A DNA stretch of 44,964 bases from Candidatus Dadabacteria bacterium UBA1144. GTDB taxonomy: Bacteria; Desulfobacterota_D; UBA1144. Under the pieces are notes generated by a model. The model made no database searches. It saw nothing but the letters and a program-made list of their open reading frames with translations, and was not told the origin of the DNA. The DNA is taken from NCBI GenBank assembly GCA_905181755.1, contig CAJIYY010000024.1, positions 1 through 44,964 on the forward strand, given 5' to 3'. Below are positions 1 through 8,143 of this stretch, piece after piece (the first letter of the stretch is position 1; the number at the start of each line of letters is the position of its first letter). A program made the translations under genes and the position numbers.

Positions 1-178
1 TGTTTTCGAATACTGGAACTACTTTTTCATCTTCTTTTAGAATATAAAATAAATCTTTTAATTCTCCATTAACTTCAGCTCCAATTAGGGACTTATCATA
101 TTCTAAAGCACAAAAAACTTCGCCTATAGTCTTGCTAGATTCAACCTGATGCTGCTTATTCTTTATATATATATTCAT
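1..178 (-). CDS. thrS: Threonyl-tRNA synthetase, N-terminal fragment (probable)
   Basis: Partial gene running off the left edge; only the first 59 codons are present, starting at an ATG at 178. The translation begins MNIYIKN and contains AEVNGELKDL followed by a DE-rich stretch and a hydrophobic strand. This is the shape of the TGS domain that opens threonyl-tRNA synthetase (family pattern: A-G-K-V-N-G-x-L-x-D-L, then an acidic turn). The full enzyme would charge tRNA-Thr and carry editing and catalytic domains outside the window. tRNA-Val ends 14 nt upstream on the same strand, so the two may share a transcript. The call rests on this short domain alone; another TGS-domain protein (such as a RelA/SpoT relative) is possible but less likely, because there the domain is not N-terminal. 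Confidence 0.6.
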   Translation of the reverse strand, partial: MNIYIKNKQHQVESSKTIGEVFCALEYDKSLIGAEVNGELKDLFYILKEDEKVVPVFEN

Positions 179-191
179 AAATACTATAAAA

Positions 192-263
192 TGAGCACGA
201 GTGGATTTGAACCACCGACCTCTTGCATGTCAAGCAAGCGCTCTCCCCCTGAGCTACGCGCTC
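192..263 (-). tRNA. tRNA-Val (GAC)
   Basis: The minus strand folds as a 72-nt cloverleaf. The acceptor stem GAGCGCG pairs with CGTGCTC (one G-T wobble), followed by discriminator A. The D-arm starts TAGCTCAG. The anticodon stem CTTGC/GCAAG holds loop TTGACAT with anticodon GAC, read as valine. The T-arm has TTCAAAT flanked by GGTGG and CCACT. No CCA is encoded. It lies immediately upstream of the probable thrS. Confidence 0.93.
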
Positions 264-281
264 ATACTTCCTAAATGAAAT

Positions 282-310
282 ATTGTATAGAGGACAAAAA
301 TATAAATCAA
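282..310 (-). promoter_or_regulatory. Promoter of tRNA-Val
   Basis: On the minus strand there is a -35 TTGATT (305-310), a 17-nt spacer and a -10 TACAAT (282-287). The predicted start is near 275, about 12 nt before the mature tRNA 5' end. It lies back to back with the purC promoter. Confidence 0.6.
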
Positions 311-313
311 ATT

Positions 314-341
314 TTGTTCTTTGCTCTCATTAATTTATAAT
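314..341 (+). promoter_or_regulatory. Promoter of purC, probably giving a leaderless mRNA
   Basis: -35-like TTGTTC (314-319), 16-nt spacer, -10 TATAAT (336-341). Exactly 6 nt separate the -10 from the purC ATG at 348, so transcription would start on the A of the start codon. There is no Shine-Dalgarno sequence before that ATG. Confidence 0.55.
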
Positions 342-347
342 TGTTTA

Positions 348-1241
348 ATGGATATAGAAAATAAAAATATTATATTGGAAACTAACTTAAAAAATCAAAA
401 TCTAATCAATCGCGGCAAGGTAAGAGATTTATATGATATGGGCGACTCACTATTAATTGTATCAAGTGATAGAATATCTGCTTATGACTCAATTCTTCCA
501 ACTGGTATTTTAGGTAAAGGTGAAGTTCTTACAAAATTATCTAAATTTTGGTTTTCTCTTACAGAAAATATAATTCAAAACCATTTTATAACTGACGATA
601 TTATTAAGCAGTACCCTAAACTTAAAGAGCACGAAGAAACACTTAAAGGTAGATCTATGATAGTAAAAAAAGCTAAACCATTAGCTGTTGAATGTATCGT
701 TAGAGGTTATATTACTGGCTCTGGGTGGTCTGAGTACAAGAAACAAGGAACTATTTGTGGCATTAAACTTAAAGATGGACTAGTAGAATCAGAAAAACTT
801 GATACACCAATTTTCACCCCTTCTACAAAAGCTGAGCAAGGAGAGCGCGATGAAAACATTGATTTTGAATCATGTGTTGGAATAATAGGCCAAGAACTTG
901 CTGAGAAAGTTCGAGATTTTTCTATAGAGATATATTCTACTGCTCATGACTATGCAAAAGAAAAAGGAATTATCATTGCGGATACAAAATTCGAATTTGG
1001 CCTTATAGGTGATGAACTTATCTTAATTGACGAGGTATTAACACCAGATTCCTCTCGATTTTGGCCTAAGGATTTGTATGGTGAAGGTCGAGGACAAGAA
1101 AGTTATGACAAGCAATTTGTTAGGGATTACCTAACTTCTGTAGGCTGGGACAAAAACCCACCGGCACCAGAGCTTCCAAAGAATATTGCTTCACTAACTT
1201 CTGAAAAATATATCGAAGCCATAGATCTGCTAACAGCTTAA
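348..1241 (+). CDS. purC: Phosphoribosylaminoimidazole-succinocarboxamide synthase (SAICAR synthetase)
   Basis: ATP-dependent ligase of de novo purine synthesis that joins CAIR and aspartate to give SAICAR; cytosolic. The 297-residue product matches the longer form of the family. Visible family signatures are GKVRDLY near residue 23, SSDRISAYD, VECIVRGYITGSGW near 114, DTKFEFG and IDEVLTPDSSRFW near 227. I chose the ATG at 348 over an in-frame TTG at 321 because the protein then starts at the usual place and a TATAAT box ends 6 nt upstream. The stop overlaps the start of the next gene by one base (TAATG), implying translational coupling with an ion exchanger, a functionally unrelated partner. 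purA, a later purine gene, lies on the other strand further on. Confidence 0.95.
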   Translation: MDIENKNIILETNLKNQNLINRGKVRDLYDMGDSLLIVSSDRISAYDSILPTGILGKGEVLTKLSKFWFSLTENIIQNHFITDDIIKQYPKLKEHEETLKGRSMIVKKAKPLAVECIVRGYITGSGWSEYKKQGTICGIKLKDGLVESEKLDTPIFTPSTKAEQGERDENIDFESCVGIIGQELAEKVRDFSIEIYSTAHDYAKEKGIIIADTKFEFGLIGDELILIDEVLTPDSSRFWPKDLYGEGRGQESYDKQFVRDYLTSVGWDKNPPAPELPKNIASLTSEKYIEAIDLLTA

Positions 1242-2224
1242 TGGATCTAATTACACAAGAAACTATCTTTCTTTTCTTATATACAGTTGCATCAATCGGG
1301 ATGCTATATTTTGGAGCAGATTTTTTAATTTCAGGTGCACTATCTACTGCTGCTAGATTAAAAATATCTGAGATGGTTGTCAGCATAACTCTTATAGCTT
1401 GGGCAACATCCCTGCCAGAATTATTTGTCTTATCCAAAGCCATTAGTCTTCCTAATGGATCCACTATTGCTTATGGAACAATTATAGGAAGCAACTTTGC
1501 AAATCTATGCTTAGTATTAGGTCTTTCAATATTAATAAAATTTAAACAAAGATCTTCTTTTAATTTCTTTGCATTTAAAAACTTCATACCAATTAGCATC
1601 TTTTCAACTTTAATCTTTTGCATCTATGGATTAAATCTTTTCGACTCTTTAGTAGTTAAAAAACTACTTTCTGTATTGATGATTATTGCAGTAATAATTC
1701 TATACGTCTTTAAAGCTAACAAAGAAACTAATACCTATTTAAAACAAGAAACAAAAGCTTTCTCAATAAGAAGAACCTTGCTTTATGTAATTATAGGCAG
1801 CCTTCTTTTAGCCTTAGGTTCTGAATTTCTTGTGAAGACTGGATTAATGCTGCAGAACGATTTTGGGGTTCCTGCTTCATTTATAGGTTCGATATACTTT
1901 GCTTTGGCCTCATCTTCTCCAGAAATATTCACCTCGTTATTGGCTATATTTAAATATAAAAAACATGATGTCGTAATTGGTAATGTTATAGGAAGCAATT
2001 TGGCAAATATATGCATATTTGGAATTATAGCCTTAATATTTAATACGAAATCCATTATGCTAGGCTCCTCTCCTTCACTTCTATTAGCATCTTTGGAGAT
2101 AGCTATTTTTGGAATCTTTATTCTTTACTATTTCAAAAGTAACAAAGAAAAAACAATACGTGTTCATTCTATTGTTGGATTTTTATTATTTTGTGTTTAC
2201 TATTTATTCTATAAATTCTTATGA
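1241..2224 (+). CDS. Na+/Ca2+ exchanger family (CaCA) membrane protein
   Basis: Integral membrane cation antiporter of the YrbG/CaCA type, 327 residues with about ten hydrophobic segments. Both inverted alpha repeats are visible. The first contains SLPEL and GTIIGSNFANLCLVLG (about residues 45-95). The second contains SSSPEIFTSLLA and GNVIGSNLANIC (about 220-257). The acidic residue of each S-x-PE motif is the family's ion ligand. In such proteins the exchange expels calcium using a sodium or proton gradient, but the exact ion cannot be read from sequence. It begins on the purC stop (TAATG) and its own stop overlaps phoH by 4 nt (ATGA). The middle of the protein (about residues 165-185) is a Lys/Thr/Glu-rich cytoplasmic loop. 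Confidence 0.88.
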   Translation: MDLITQETIFLFLYTVASIGMLYFGADFLISGALSTAARLKISEMVVSITLIAWATSLPELFVLSKAISLPNGSTIAYGTIIGSNFANLCLVLGLSILIKFKQRSSFNFFAFKNFIPISIFSTLIFCIYGLNLFDSLVVKKLLSVLMIIAVIILYVFKANKETNTYLKQETKAFSIRRTLLYVIIGSLLLALGSEFLVKTGLMLQNDFGVPASFIGSIYFALASSSPEIFTSLLAIFKYKKHDVVIGNVIGSNLANICIFGIIALIFNTKSIMLGSSPSLLLASLEIAIFGIFILYYFKSNKEKTIRVHSIVGFLLFCVYYLFYKFL

Positions 2225-3177
2225 GCCTTGTATTAGATTCTATAACTGAAGATAAACTTACTTTCGATAATGTAAATTTGTTTAAAATTTTAAATGGTAC
2301 AAATCAGTCTAATATTATAACAATCGAAAAGCTGCTGGACATTAAGATACATTCCAAGGGAAATGAGTTAATTTTAACCGGTCCCTCTAAAGAAGTTAGT
2401 TTAGGAAAAGATTTAATTCAGAATTTTTATAAAATAATATCTAAGGGCTACTTCCCCTCAGAGAATGATTTCAAGTCAGGGTTAAAGATAATTAGCGAAA
2501 AAACTCATACTATTGAGGACATTTTTCTTGATACTATTTGTGTAACAACAGGTCGGAAAACTATAGCGCCCAAAAGTATTAATCAGAAATTATATATAGA
2601 TTCAATAAAGAAAAACGATATTGTTTTTGGTATAGGGCCAGCTGGTACAGGAAAAACTTACTTAGCGGTTGCAACTGCAGTTGCATCCTTAAATATGAAG
2701 AAAGTAAAAAAAATAATACTTACGAGACCTGCTGTTGAAGCAGGAGAAAAACTTGGTTTTTTACCTGGAGATTTAAATGAAAAAGTTGATCCTTATCTTA
2801 AACCTCTATTTGATGCCCTTAACGATATGCTAGATTCTGAAACAGTCTCAAGATTGATTGACAAGCAAACTATTGAGATAGCTCCTATTGCATTTATGAG
2901 AGGAAGAACTTTAAATGATGCATTTATAATTTTAGACGAAGCTCAAAATACTACTTCCTCGCAAATGAAAATGTTTCTTACACGAATTGGATTTAATTCT
3001 AAGTGTGTAATCACAGGAGATGTAACACAAATTGACCTAGATAGAAGTTCTAAGTCAGGCCTTATAGAGGCTCAATCAATTTTAAAGGATATTGATGAAA
3101 TAGAATTTTGCTCTTTTGACGAAAATGACGTGGTACGTCATAGATTAGTAAAGAAAATAATAGAAGCTTACAAATAA
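2221..3177 (+). CDS. phoH: PhoH-family ATPase
   Basis: Cytosolic P-loop NTPase of the PhoH/PhoL family, 318 residues, close to the usual 320-350. The N-terminal 110 residues form the KH-like part that precedes the ATPase in this family. Walker A is GPAGTGKTY near residue 139, Walker B is FIILDEAQN near 236, and a sensor-like VITGDVTQIDL follows. In many bacteria phoH sits with ybeY and acts around RNA or ribosome metabolism, but ybeY is not next to it here. It is the last gene of purC-exchanger-phoH, starting with an ATGA overlap. Its 3' end overlaps the convergent purA by 10 nt. Confidence 0.93.
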   Translation: MSLVLDSITEDKLTFDNVNLFKILNGTNQSNIITIEKLLDIKIHSKGNELILTGPSKEVSLGKDLIQNFYKIISKGYFPSENDFKSGLKIISEKTHTIEDIFLDTICVTTGRKTIAPKSINQKLYIDSIKKNDIVFGIGPAGTGKTYLAVATAVASLNMKKVKKIILTRPAVEAGEKLGFLPGDLNEKVDPYLKPLFDALNDMLDSETVSRLIDKQTIEIAPIAFMRGRTLNDAFIILDEAQNTTSSQMKMFLTRIGFNSKCVITGDVTQIDLDRSSKSGLIEAQSILKDIDEIEFCSFDENDVVRHRLVKKIIEAYK

Positions 3178-4448
3178 ATTATTTCGTCTCTTTCAGGGCC
3201 TATAGAGATCATCGTAACCTTGACCTTCAGAAAAGATTCGACAAACTTAATTAGAGATTTTAGACTTCTAGGAACTTTATTTGTAGATAATTCATCCATA
3301 GACCAAGAAGGAAATTCTTTATAAATAGGCTTTACTTTAGCTAGGTCTTCTAATCTTAATGGATATGATGATAGTTTTTTATTTTCTAATTTATATCCCG
3401 TGCAAACTCTAATTTTCTTAAAAATTGACAGTATATCAACTTTTGTGAGAACTAATGAATTTATACCAGAAACTGTAACGGCATATTTCAGAGCCACAAG
3501 ATCTAGCCATCCACACCTTCTAGGTCTTCCGGTTGTTGCCCCATACTCAGTACCAAACTCTCGAAGAGTTAAGCCTTGGTCGTCAAACATCTCGGTCGGA
3601 AATGGACCATGTCCGACTCTAGTAGTATAGGCCTTAGATATACCGGTTACATCTCCAAGCTTTGAGAATGAAACACCGCAACCAGCTGAGGCATTAGAAG
3701 AGATAGTTGAAGAAGAGGTTACGAAAGGATAAGTGCCAAAGTCTAAATCTAGCATAACTCCCTGTGCACCTTCGAATAAAACTCTTTTATCTTTAGCTAT
3801 ACTTTCATTTAGAAATTTCCCTGTATCTGAAACAAACTCTCTAAGGTACCGATAATTTTTATATAGATCTTCTACTATAAGCTTCTTGCTCAGTCCTTTT
3901 TTGTTAAATATTTTAGAAATAATCTTGTTTTTTTCTTTTAATATATTATTAATCTTTTCGTTTAAAAGCTTCTTGTCTTCTAAATCAATAACTCTTATAC
4001 CCTGCCTTGAAACCTTATCCTCATAAGCTGGTCCAATTCCTCTACCTGTAGTTCCTATTGCATTGTTACCCTTCATTAATTCTCTTTCTTGATCGATTAT
4101 TTTATGATAGGGGGCAATAATATGAGCTAAGGAGCTTAATTTTAAATTCTTACCTGTAACATTAAAGCCGCTTCTTCTCAGTCCCTTTATTTCCTTAACT
4201 AGAGTAGCTAAGTCGACAACTGTACCATTGCCGATGACAGAAACTTTTCCTTTTCTTAATACTCCTGAAGGAATATGATGTAAAACAATTTTTTTATTTT
4301 TAATAATGATTGTATGGCCAGCGTTGCTTCCACCCTGAAAACGAGCAATAATATCATAGTTCTCAGAAACCAAATCTATTATTCTTCCCTTACCTTCGTC
4401 GCCCCATTGAGCACCTACAAAAACTGAGTTTTTCATTTTCTTAGTCAA
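3168..4448 (-). CDS. purA: Adenylosuccinate synthetase
   Basis: Joins IMP and aspartate using GTP to form adenylosuccinate, the first committed step to AMP; cytosolic homodimer. About 426 residues, normal for the family. The GTP-binding GDEGKGRIID lies near the N-terminus, followed by GRGIGPAYEDK, FEGAQGVMLDLDFG with TYPFVTSS, and TTRVGHGPFPTE. The start taken is a TTG at 4448, which has an AGAGGA Shine-Dalgarno 8 nt upstream inside the end of hisZ and lies one base after the hisZ stop. An ATG at 4436 is a possible alternative but is 20 nt from that site. It is the last gene of serA-hisZ-purA and is convergent with phoH. Confidence 0.95.
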   Translation of the reverse strand: MTKKMKNSVFVGAQWGDEGKGRIIDLVSENYDIIARFQGGSNAGHTIIIKNKKIVLHHIPSGVLRKGKVSVIGNGTVVDLATLVKEIKGLRRSGFNVTGKNLKLSSLAHIIAPYHKIIDQERELMKGNNAIGTTGRGIGPAYEDKVSRQGIRVIDLEDKKLLNEKINNILKEKNKIISKIFNKKGLSKKLIVEDLYKNYRYLREFVSDTGKFLNESIAKDKRVLFEGAQGVMLDLDFGTYPFVTSSSTISSNASAGCGVSFSKLGDVTGISKAYTTRVGHGPFPTEMFDDQGLTLREFGTEYGATTGRPRRCGWLDLVALKYAVTVSGINSLVLTKVDILSIFKKIRVCTGYKLENKKLSSYPLRLEDLAKVKPIYKEFPSWSMDELSTNKVPRSLKSLIKFVESFLKVKVTMISIGPERDEIIYL

Positions 4449-4449
4449 A

Positions 4450-5664
4450 TTAAAAATCCTCTTTTTGTAATTCAGAAAAGGTTTTGAAGGAAGCTATTTT
4501 TAGATTTTTATTATCATACAGGTCCAATCTACCACTTTTTGAAATCTTAATTCTCAAATCAAATTTATCGTCATACTTATTTTTTCTACTAGACATAACT
4601 GAAATAAAACCTTGAGAAGTAAAAAACTCTTTTACCTCAAGTGACGAAATGAAGGATTCTATCTCCGCTGACTCAACAACAACGATAGGTGCTCCTAATT
4701 CATCACTCTTTATAGTTTTAATTAAAGGTAAAATATTGATTCCAAGTCCGACTGCAGGGAAACTGTTTCCATATCTTCCTATGAGTTCATCATATCTTCC
4801 ACCAGATAAAACTATTTCTGAAATTTCTTTAACCGCAATATCAAATGTCATTCCCGAGTAGTAATCAAAGTTCTTAACATCCAAGAAATCTACTCTTAAA
4901 TCCAAAGAAGAATTTGCCCTTGATAATATCTCTGCGATTGAATTTATTCTAACAATATTCTGTCTAATCTTAGCTGGTAATGATTTAGACAAAATACTCT
5001 TGTTCTGCATTAAGGGTATTAAATATTCTTTAATGAATGCCTTTTGAAGACTATTTAATCTATTATCAAGACCAAATTTTTTAATTGATTTGTAATCTTT
5101 CTTATGAAAGAGCAACTTTATATCCTCTTTAATTGGGTCCAAAGAATCAAATATAAAATTTAGCAATATAGAAGAATTCAGTGTTACGACCTGATTAGTA
5201 AATCCCAATTTTTTTAGAATAGACGTTCCCAATAGGATGATTTCCAAGTCTGATTCAATCGAATTGGAACCAATAAGTTCGCAACCAACCTGAAAAATCT
5301 CTCTCTTCGTTCCGGTTTCCTTGTAATTGTTCCTTACGACTCTTTCATTGTAGGTGAGGCGTAGTGGAATTTTCTCATTCTTGTAATTGCTAGATACATA
5401 TCTAGCTATCTGCGGTGTTACATCAGACCTCAAGCCCAAAACGTCCCCATTAAGTGGGTCAATGAATTTTATTGTCTTATTTATTGTTTCTTCTTTTAAT
5501 CCAACATTTAGGGAATTAATATTTTCAAAAATAGGTGTAATTATCTTCTCAAATCCCCACAACTCAGACTCCTCTAATATAACAGAGGATATAAAATCAA
5601 TTTTTTTTACATCTTTAGTTGTGTATTCCTTAATTCCTACTGGCAGCGAAAACGATTTTATCAT
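4450..5664 (-). CDS. hisZ: ATP phosphoribosyltransferase regulatory subunit
   Basis: Paralogue of the catalytic core of histidyl-tRNA synthetase. In organisms with the short form of HisG it is needed to form the active, histidine-regulated first enzyme of histidine synthesis. The 404-residue protein has the class II synthetase-like core: LRSDVTPQIARYV at about 78-90, NERVVR, FQVGCELIG and FDYYSGMTFDI near 266. It lacks the well-formed anticodon-binding domain of a true HisRS, and the histidine-motif residues are altered. From this I infer a short-form hisG elsewhere in the genome. Its ATG overlaps the serA stop (ATGA). The C-terminal 80 residues are poorly conserved. Confidence 0.87.
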   Translation of the reverse strand: MIKSFSLPVGIKEYTTKDVKKIDFISSVILEESELWGFEKIITPIFENINSLNVGLKEETINKTIKFIDPLNGDVLGLRSDVTPQIARYVSSNYKNEKIPLRLTYNERVVRNNYKETGTKREIFQVGCELIGSNSIESDLEIILLGTSILKKLGFTNQVVTLNSSILLNFIFDSLDPIKEDIKLLFHKKDYKSIKKFGLDNRLNSLQKAFIKEYLIPLMQNKSILSKSLPAKIRQNIVRINSIAEILSRANSSLDLRVDFLDVKNFDYYSGMTFDIAVKEISEIVLSGGRYDELIGRYGNSFPAVGLGINILPLIKTIKSDELGAPIVVVESAEIESFISSLEVKEFFTSQGFISVMSSRKNKYDDKFDLRIKISKSGRLDLYDNKNLKIASFKTFSELQKEDF

Positions 5665-7262
5665 CCAAAAATTACCTGATCTACACTTTTAACTTCGGAC
5701 AAATTAGCAATAGCTTCCAAGGTGTCCTCCGAAACCGGTGAGTCAACCGAGATGAAAGCTAGAGCGTAATCTTCCTTCTCAGAGTTCTCCTGCCTACTTA
5801 GATATAACCTGGCTATATTTATATTTTTCTCCCCCAGAGCTGCTCCAAGAAGTCCTACGACTCCTGGTTTGTCATAGTTTTGTATCATTAGAATATTCCC
5901 TTCTGGTATCAGGTCTATAGGCTGGTTGTTTAATTTTATAAATCTTGCTTCTTTCATCCCAAAAAGAGATCCAGAGATTGATAGTTCTTCTGAATCGGTC
6001 TTTATAATAACCGAAACAAGACTAGAAAACTCATCCTCATTAGATACTTTAGCTTCAGTAAGCTTTATACCTCTTTCTTCCGCAATCAAGGGTGCATTTA
6101 CGTAAGTAACAGGAGCGCTCATTATAGGAGATAGATACCCCTTTAGAGCAGTTATGGTCAATGGTGCCACATTAGTCTCAGCGACATTCCCACTATATTC
6201 AACAATAATTTCCTTAACGCCTGATTTACATGTTTGACCCATAAAAATTCCAAGTTTTTCACATAGGTTTAAATATGGACTAATCTCATTTAAAACCTCG
6301 TTGCTCATCGAAGGCATGTTTAAGGCATTTGATACAACTCCGTCGTTTGCAAACTCAATAACTTGTTCAGCCATAGCAATTCCAACTTTCATCTGAGCTT
6401 CCTGTGTTGAGGCTCCCAAGTGTGGTGTAAAGACTACCCCTTCTTGAAGGTTAAAAATTGGCGACTTAAAATCGGGTGGCTCAGGATTAAAGACATCTAT
6501 AGCAAGGCCTCCAACTTTTCCTGATGAAATAGCTTCTGCGATATCTTCCTCGTTTACTATGCCGCCCCTCGCGCAATTAATAATCATAACTCCGTCTTTC
6601 ATCATTTGTATAGAACCCTTAGAAATAAGATTCTTCGTTGTAGAAGTTAGAGGAGCATGGACAGATATAACATCTGAAAGCTTAAATACTTCATCCATAT
6701 CCACCAGTTCTACTGGCATGTTTAAATTAGTACCTTTTGCGATATATGGATCATGTGCAATAACCTTCATCTTTAAACCAAGAGCTCTTTCCGCAACCAG
6801 TCTTCCTATGTTACCCATTCCAATCAATCCAATAGTTTTTCCATACAACTCTGTTCCTTGAAACTTTGGACGCTCCCACTTCTTAGACTGCATAGACATA
6901 TGAGCTTGAGGAGTTTTCCTTGCTAAAGAAAAGAGGAGAGCAATAGTGTGCTCGGCGGTAGTGATAGCGTTTGCCGAAGGAGTATTCATTACAATAATTC
7001 CTTTTTTCGAAGCTGCTTTTATATCAACGTTGTCAACACCAATCCCAGCCCTTCCAATTAGCTTGAATCCCTCATCCAACAACTCGACAATTTCAGAATC
7101 AATAGTTGTAGCGCTTCTTATTATTACCGCTTCGTAATTATTTATTATTTTCTTAAGCTCTTCTCTATCTGTCTTCTTTCTAACATCAACCTCTATGTTC
7201 TTATGATTAGCAAACAAAGCTAATCCCTCTTTTGAAAGGCCGTCAGTAATTAATATCTTCAA
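5661..7262 (-). CDS. serA: D-3-phosphoglycerate dehydrogenase
   Basis: Oxidises 3-phosphoglycerate with NAD+ in the first step of serine synthesis. At 533 residues it is the long form with the extra ASB domain and a C-terminal ACT domain, the usual site of serine feedback. Visible motifs are the RAGIGVDNVD substrate-domain strand near 71, the dinucleotide loop GMGNIGR near 147, NCARGGIVNEE, HLGASTQEAQ with the catalytic His, and the ACT core beginning PGVVGLLG. The start is a TTG at 7262 with GGAGG 6 nt upstream. It heads the serA-hisZ-purA unit and has a strong promoter upstream. Serine supplies cysteine synthesis, which is relevant to the sulfur locus at 12-14 kb. Confidence 0.95.
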   Translation of the reverse strand: MKILITDGLSKEGLALFANHKNIEVDVRKKTDREELKKIINNYEAVIIRSATTIDSEIVELLDEGFKLIGRAGIGVDNVDIKAASKKGIIVMNTPSANAITTAEHTIALLFSLARKTPQAHMSMQSKKWERPKFQGTELYGKTIGLIGMGNIGRLVAERALGLKMKVIAHDPYIAKGTNLNMPVELVDMDEVFKLSDVISVHAPLTSTTKNLISKGSIQMMKDGVMIINCARGGIVNEEDIAEAISSGKVGGLAIDVFNPEPPDFKSPIFNLQEGVVFTPHLGASTQEAQMKVGIAMAEQVIEFANDGVVSNALNMPSMSNEVLNEISPYLNLCEKLGIFMGQTCKSGVKEIIVEYSGNVAETNVAPLTITALKGYLSPIMSAPVTYVNAPLIAEERGIKLTEAKVSNEDEFSSLVSVIIKTDSEELSISGSLFGMKEARFIKLNNQPIDLIPEGNILMIQNYDKPGVVGLLGAALGEKNINIARLYLSRQENSEKEDYALAFISVDSPVSEDTLEAIANLSEVKSVDQVIFG

Positions 7263-7289
7263 TATATTCCTCCGATGTTACAAAAGAAA

Positions 7290-7318
7290 AATATATTTTA
7301 GCAATCAAGCAATGTCAA
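7290..7318 (-). promoter_or_regulatory. Promoter of serA-hisZ-purA
   Basis: The minus strand has a perfect -35 TTGACA (7313-7318), a 17-nt spacer and a -10 TATATT (7290-7295). The predicted start near 7283 gives a leader of about 21 nt containing the GGAGG of serA. It faces away from the tatC promoter, whose -35 is 13 nt further on. Confidence 0.65.
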
Positions 7319-7331
7319 TCAAAAGGATTAA

Positions 7332-7360
7332 TTGTAAAAGGAAATAGGTAGGTATAAAAT
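7332..7360 (+). promoter_or_regulatory. Promoter of tatC, probably giving a leaderless mRNA
   Basis: -35 TTGTAA (7332-7337), 17-nt spacer, -10 TAAAAT (7355-7360), then 6 nt to the tatC ATG at 7367. No Shine-Dalgarno sequence precedes the start. Confidence 0.6.
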
Positions 7361-7366
7361 TTAACA

Positions 7367-8095
7367 ATGGGCGCAGAAGAAAAAATGACATTCCTAGAAC
7401 ATTTTGGAATTTTGAGAAAAAGCTTAATAAAAATTGTTTTGTTAATGATCATATTGTTTATTCCCGCATTCTATTATAGAGAGCTAATAATGGAGTTAGC
7501 GCTCGTACCGATATCAAGCTCTTTACCTTCTGACTCTAAAATTATTTTTACAAGACCAATCGAAGGACTATCGTCGAATGTCAGAATATCATTCCTAGCA
7601 AGCTTTATTTTAACGTTCCCTTTAATTATTTATGAAATATGGTCATTTATTAAGCCAGCTCTTTATGAACAAGAGAAGAAAACCTCTGCAATTGTTATTA
7701 TTTTAGGAACGTTACTATTTTTTATTGGTGCATTTTGTTGCTATAAATTTGTCGCACCAGTTACTTTTAATATTCTGATTAATGAATATTCTTCAGACTC
7801 TATTACAGCTCTTCCAAACATAAGCGATACTCTAGGATTCTTATCCTCACTAATTCTCAGTTTTGGAATAATATTTGAATACCCTCTAATAATTTATATT
7901 CTTTCTAAATTTGGAGCTACGTCTGGAAAATTTCTATCCTCAAAAAGGAAATACTCTATACTTATTTCTACTGTAATTTCGGCCGTCCTAACCCCAACAA
8001 CCGATGTATTTTCTATGCTTTTCATGCTAATTCCACTAGTTGTGTTCTATGAAATAGGGATACTTGTTTCATACCTAACCTATAAAGAGGATTGA
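7367..8095 (+). CDS. tatC: Sec-independent (twin-arginine) protein translocase subunit TatC
   Basis: Polytopic inner-membrane core of the Tat pathway, which recognises twin-arginine signal peptides and exports folded proteins. The 242 residues hold six predicted membrane segments. The N-terminal cytoplasmic TFLEHFGILRK matches the family signature (F-x-E-H-L-x-E-L-R-x-R), and FGIIFEYPL corresponds to the conserved region with the membrane-embedded glutamate in the fourth segment. SAVLTPTTDVFSM matches the conserved S-x-x-x-T-P-x-D motif. No tatA or tatB is adjacent, so the pore-forming partner must lie elsewhere. A separate gene with its own Shine-Dalgarno starts 48 nt downstream. Confidence 0.9.
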   Translation: MGAEEKMTFLEHFGILRKSLIKIVLLMIILFIPAFYYRELIMELALVPISSSLPSDSKIIFTRPIEGLSSNVRISFLASFILTFPLIIYEIWSFIKPALYEQEKKTSAIVIILGTLLFFIGAFCCYKFVAPVTFNILINEYSSDSITALPNISDTLGFLSSLILSFGIIFEYPLIIYILSKFGATSGKFLSSKRKYSILISTVISAVLTPTTDVFSMLFMLIPLVVFYEIGILVSYLTYKED

Positions 8096-8143
8096 AAAGA
8101 ATGGGAAAAATTGTAATCTTACTTAATTATTTCGGAGGAACAA

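Noticed and set aside
4450..5664. hisZ read as histidyl-tRNA synthetase
   Set aside because: The anticodon-binding domain is not recognisable and the motif residues follow the HisZ pattern (LRSDVTPQIAR).
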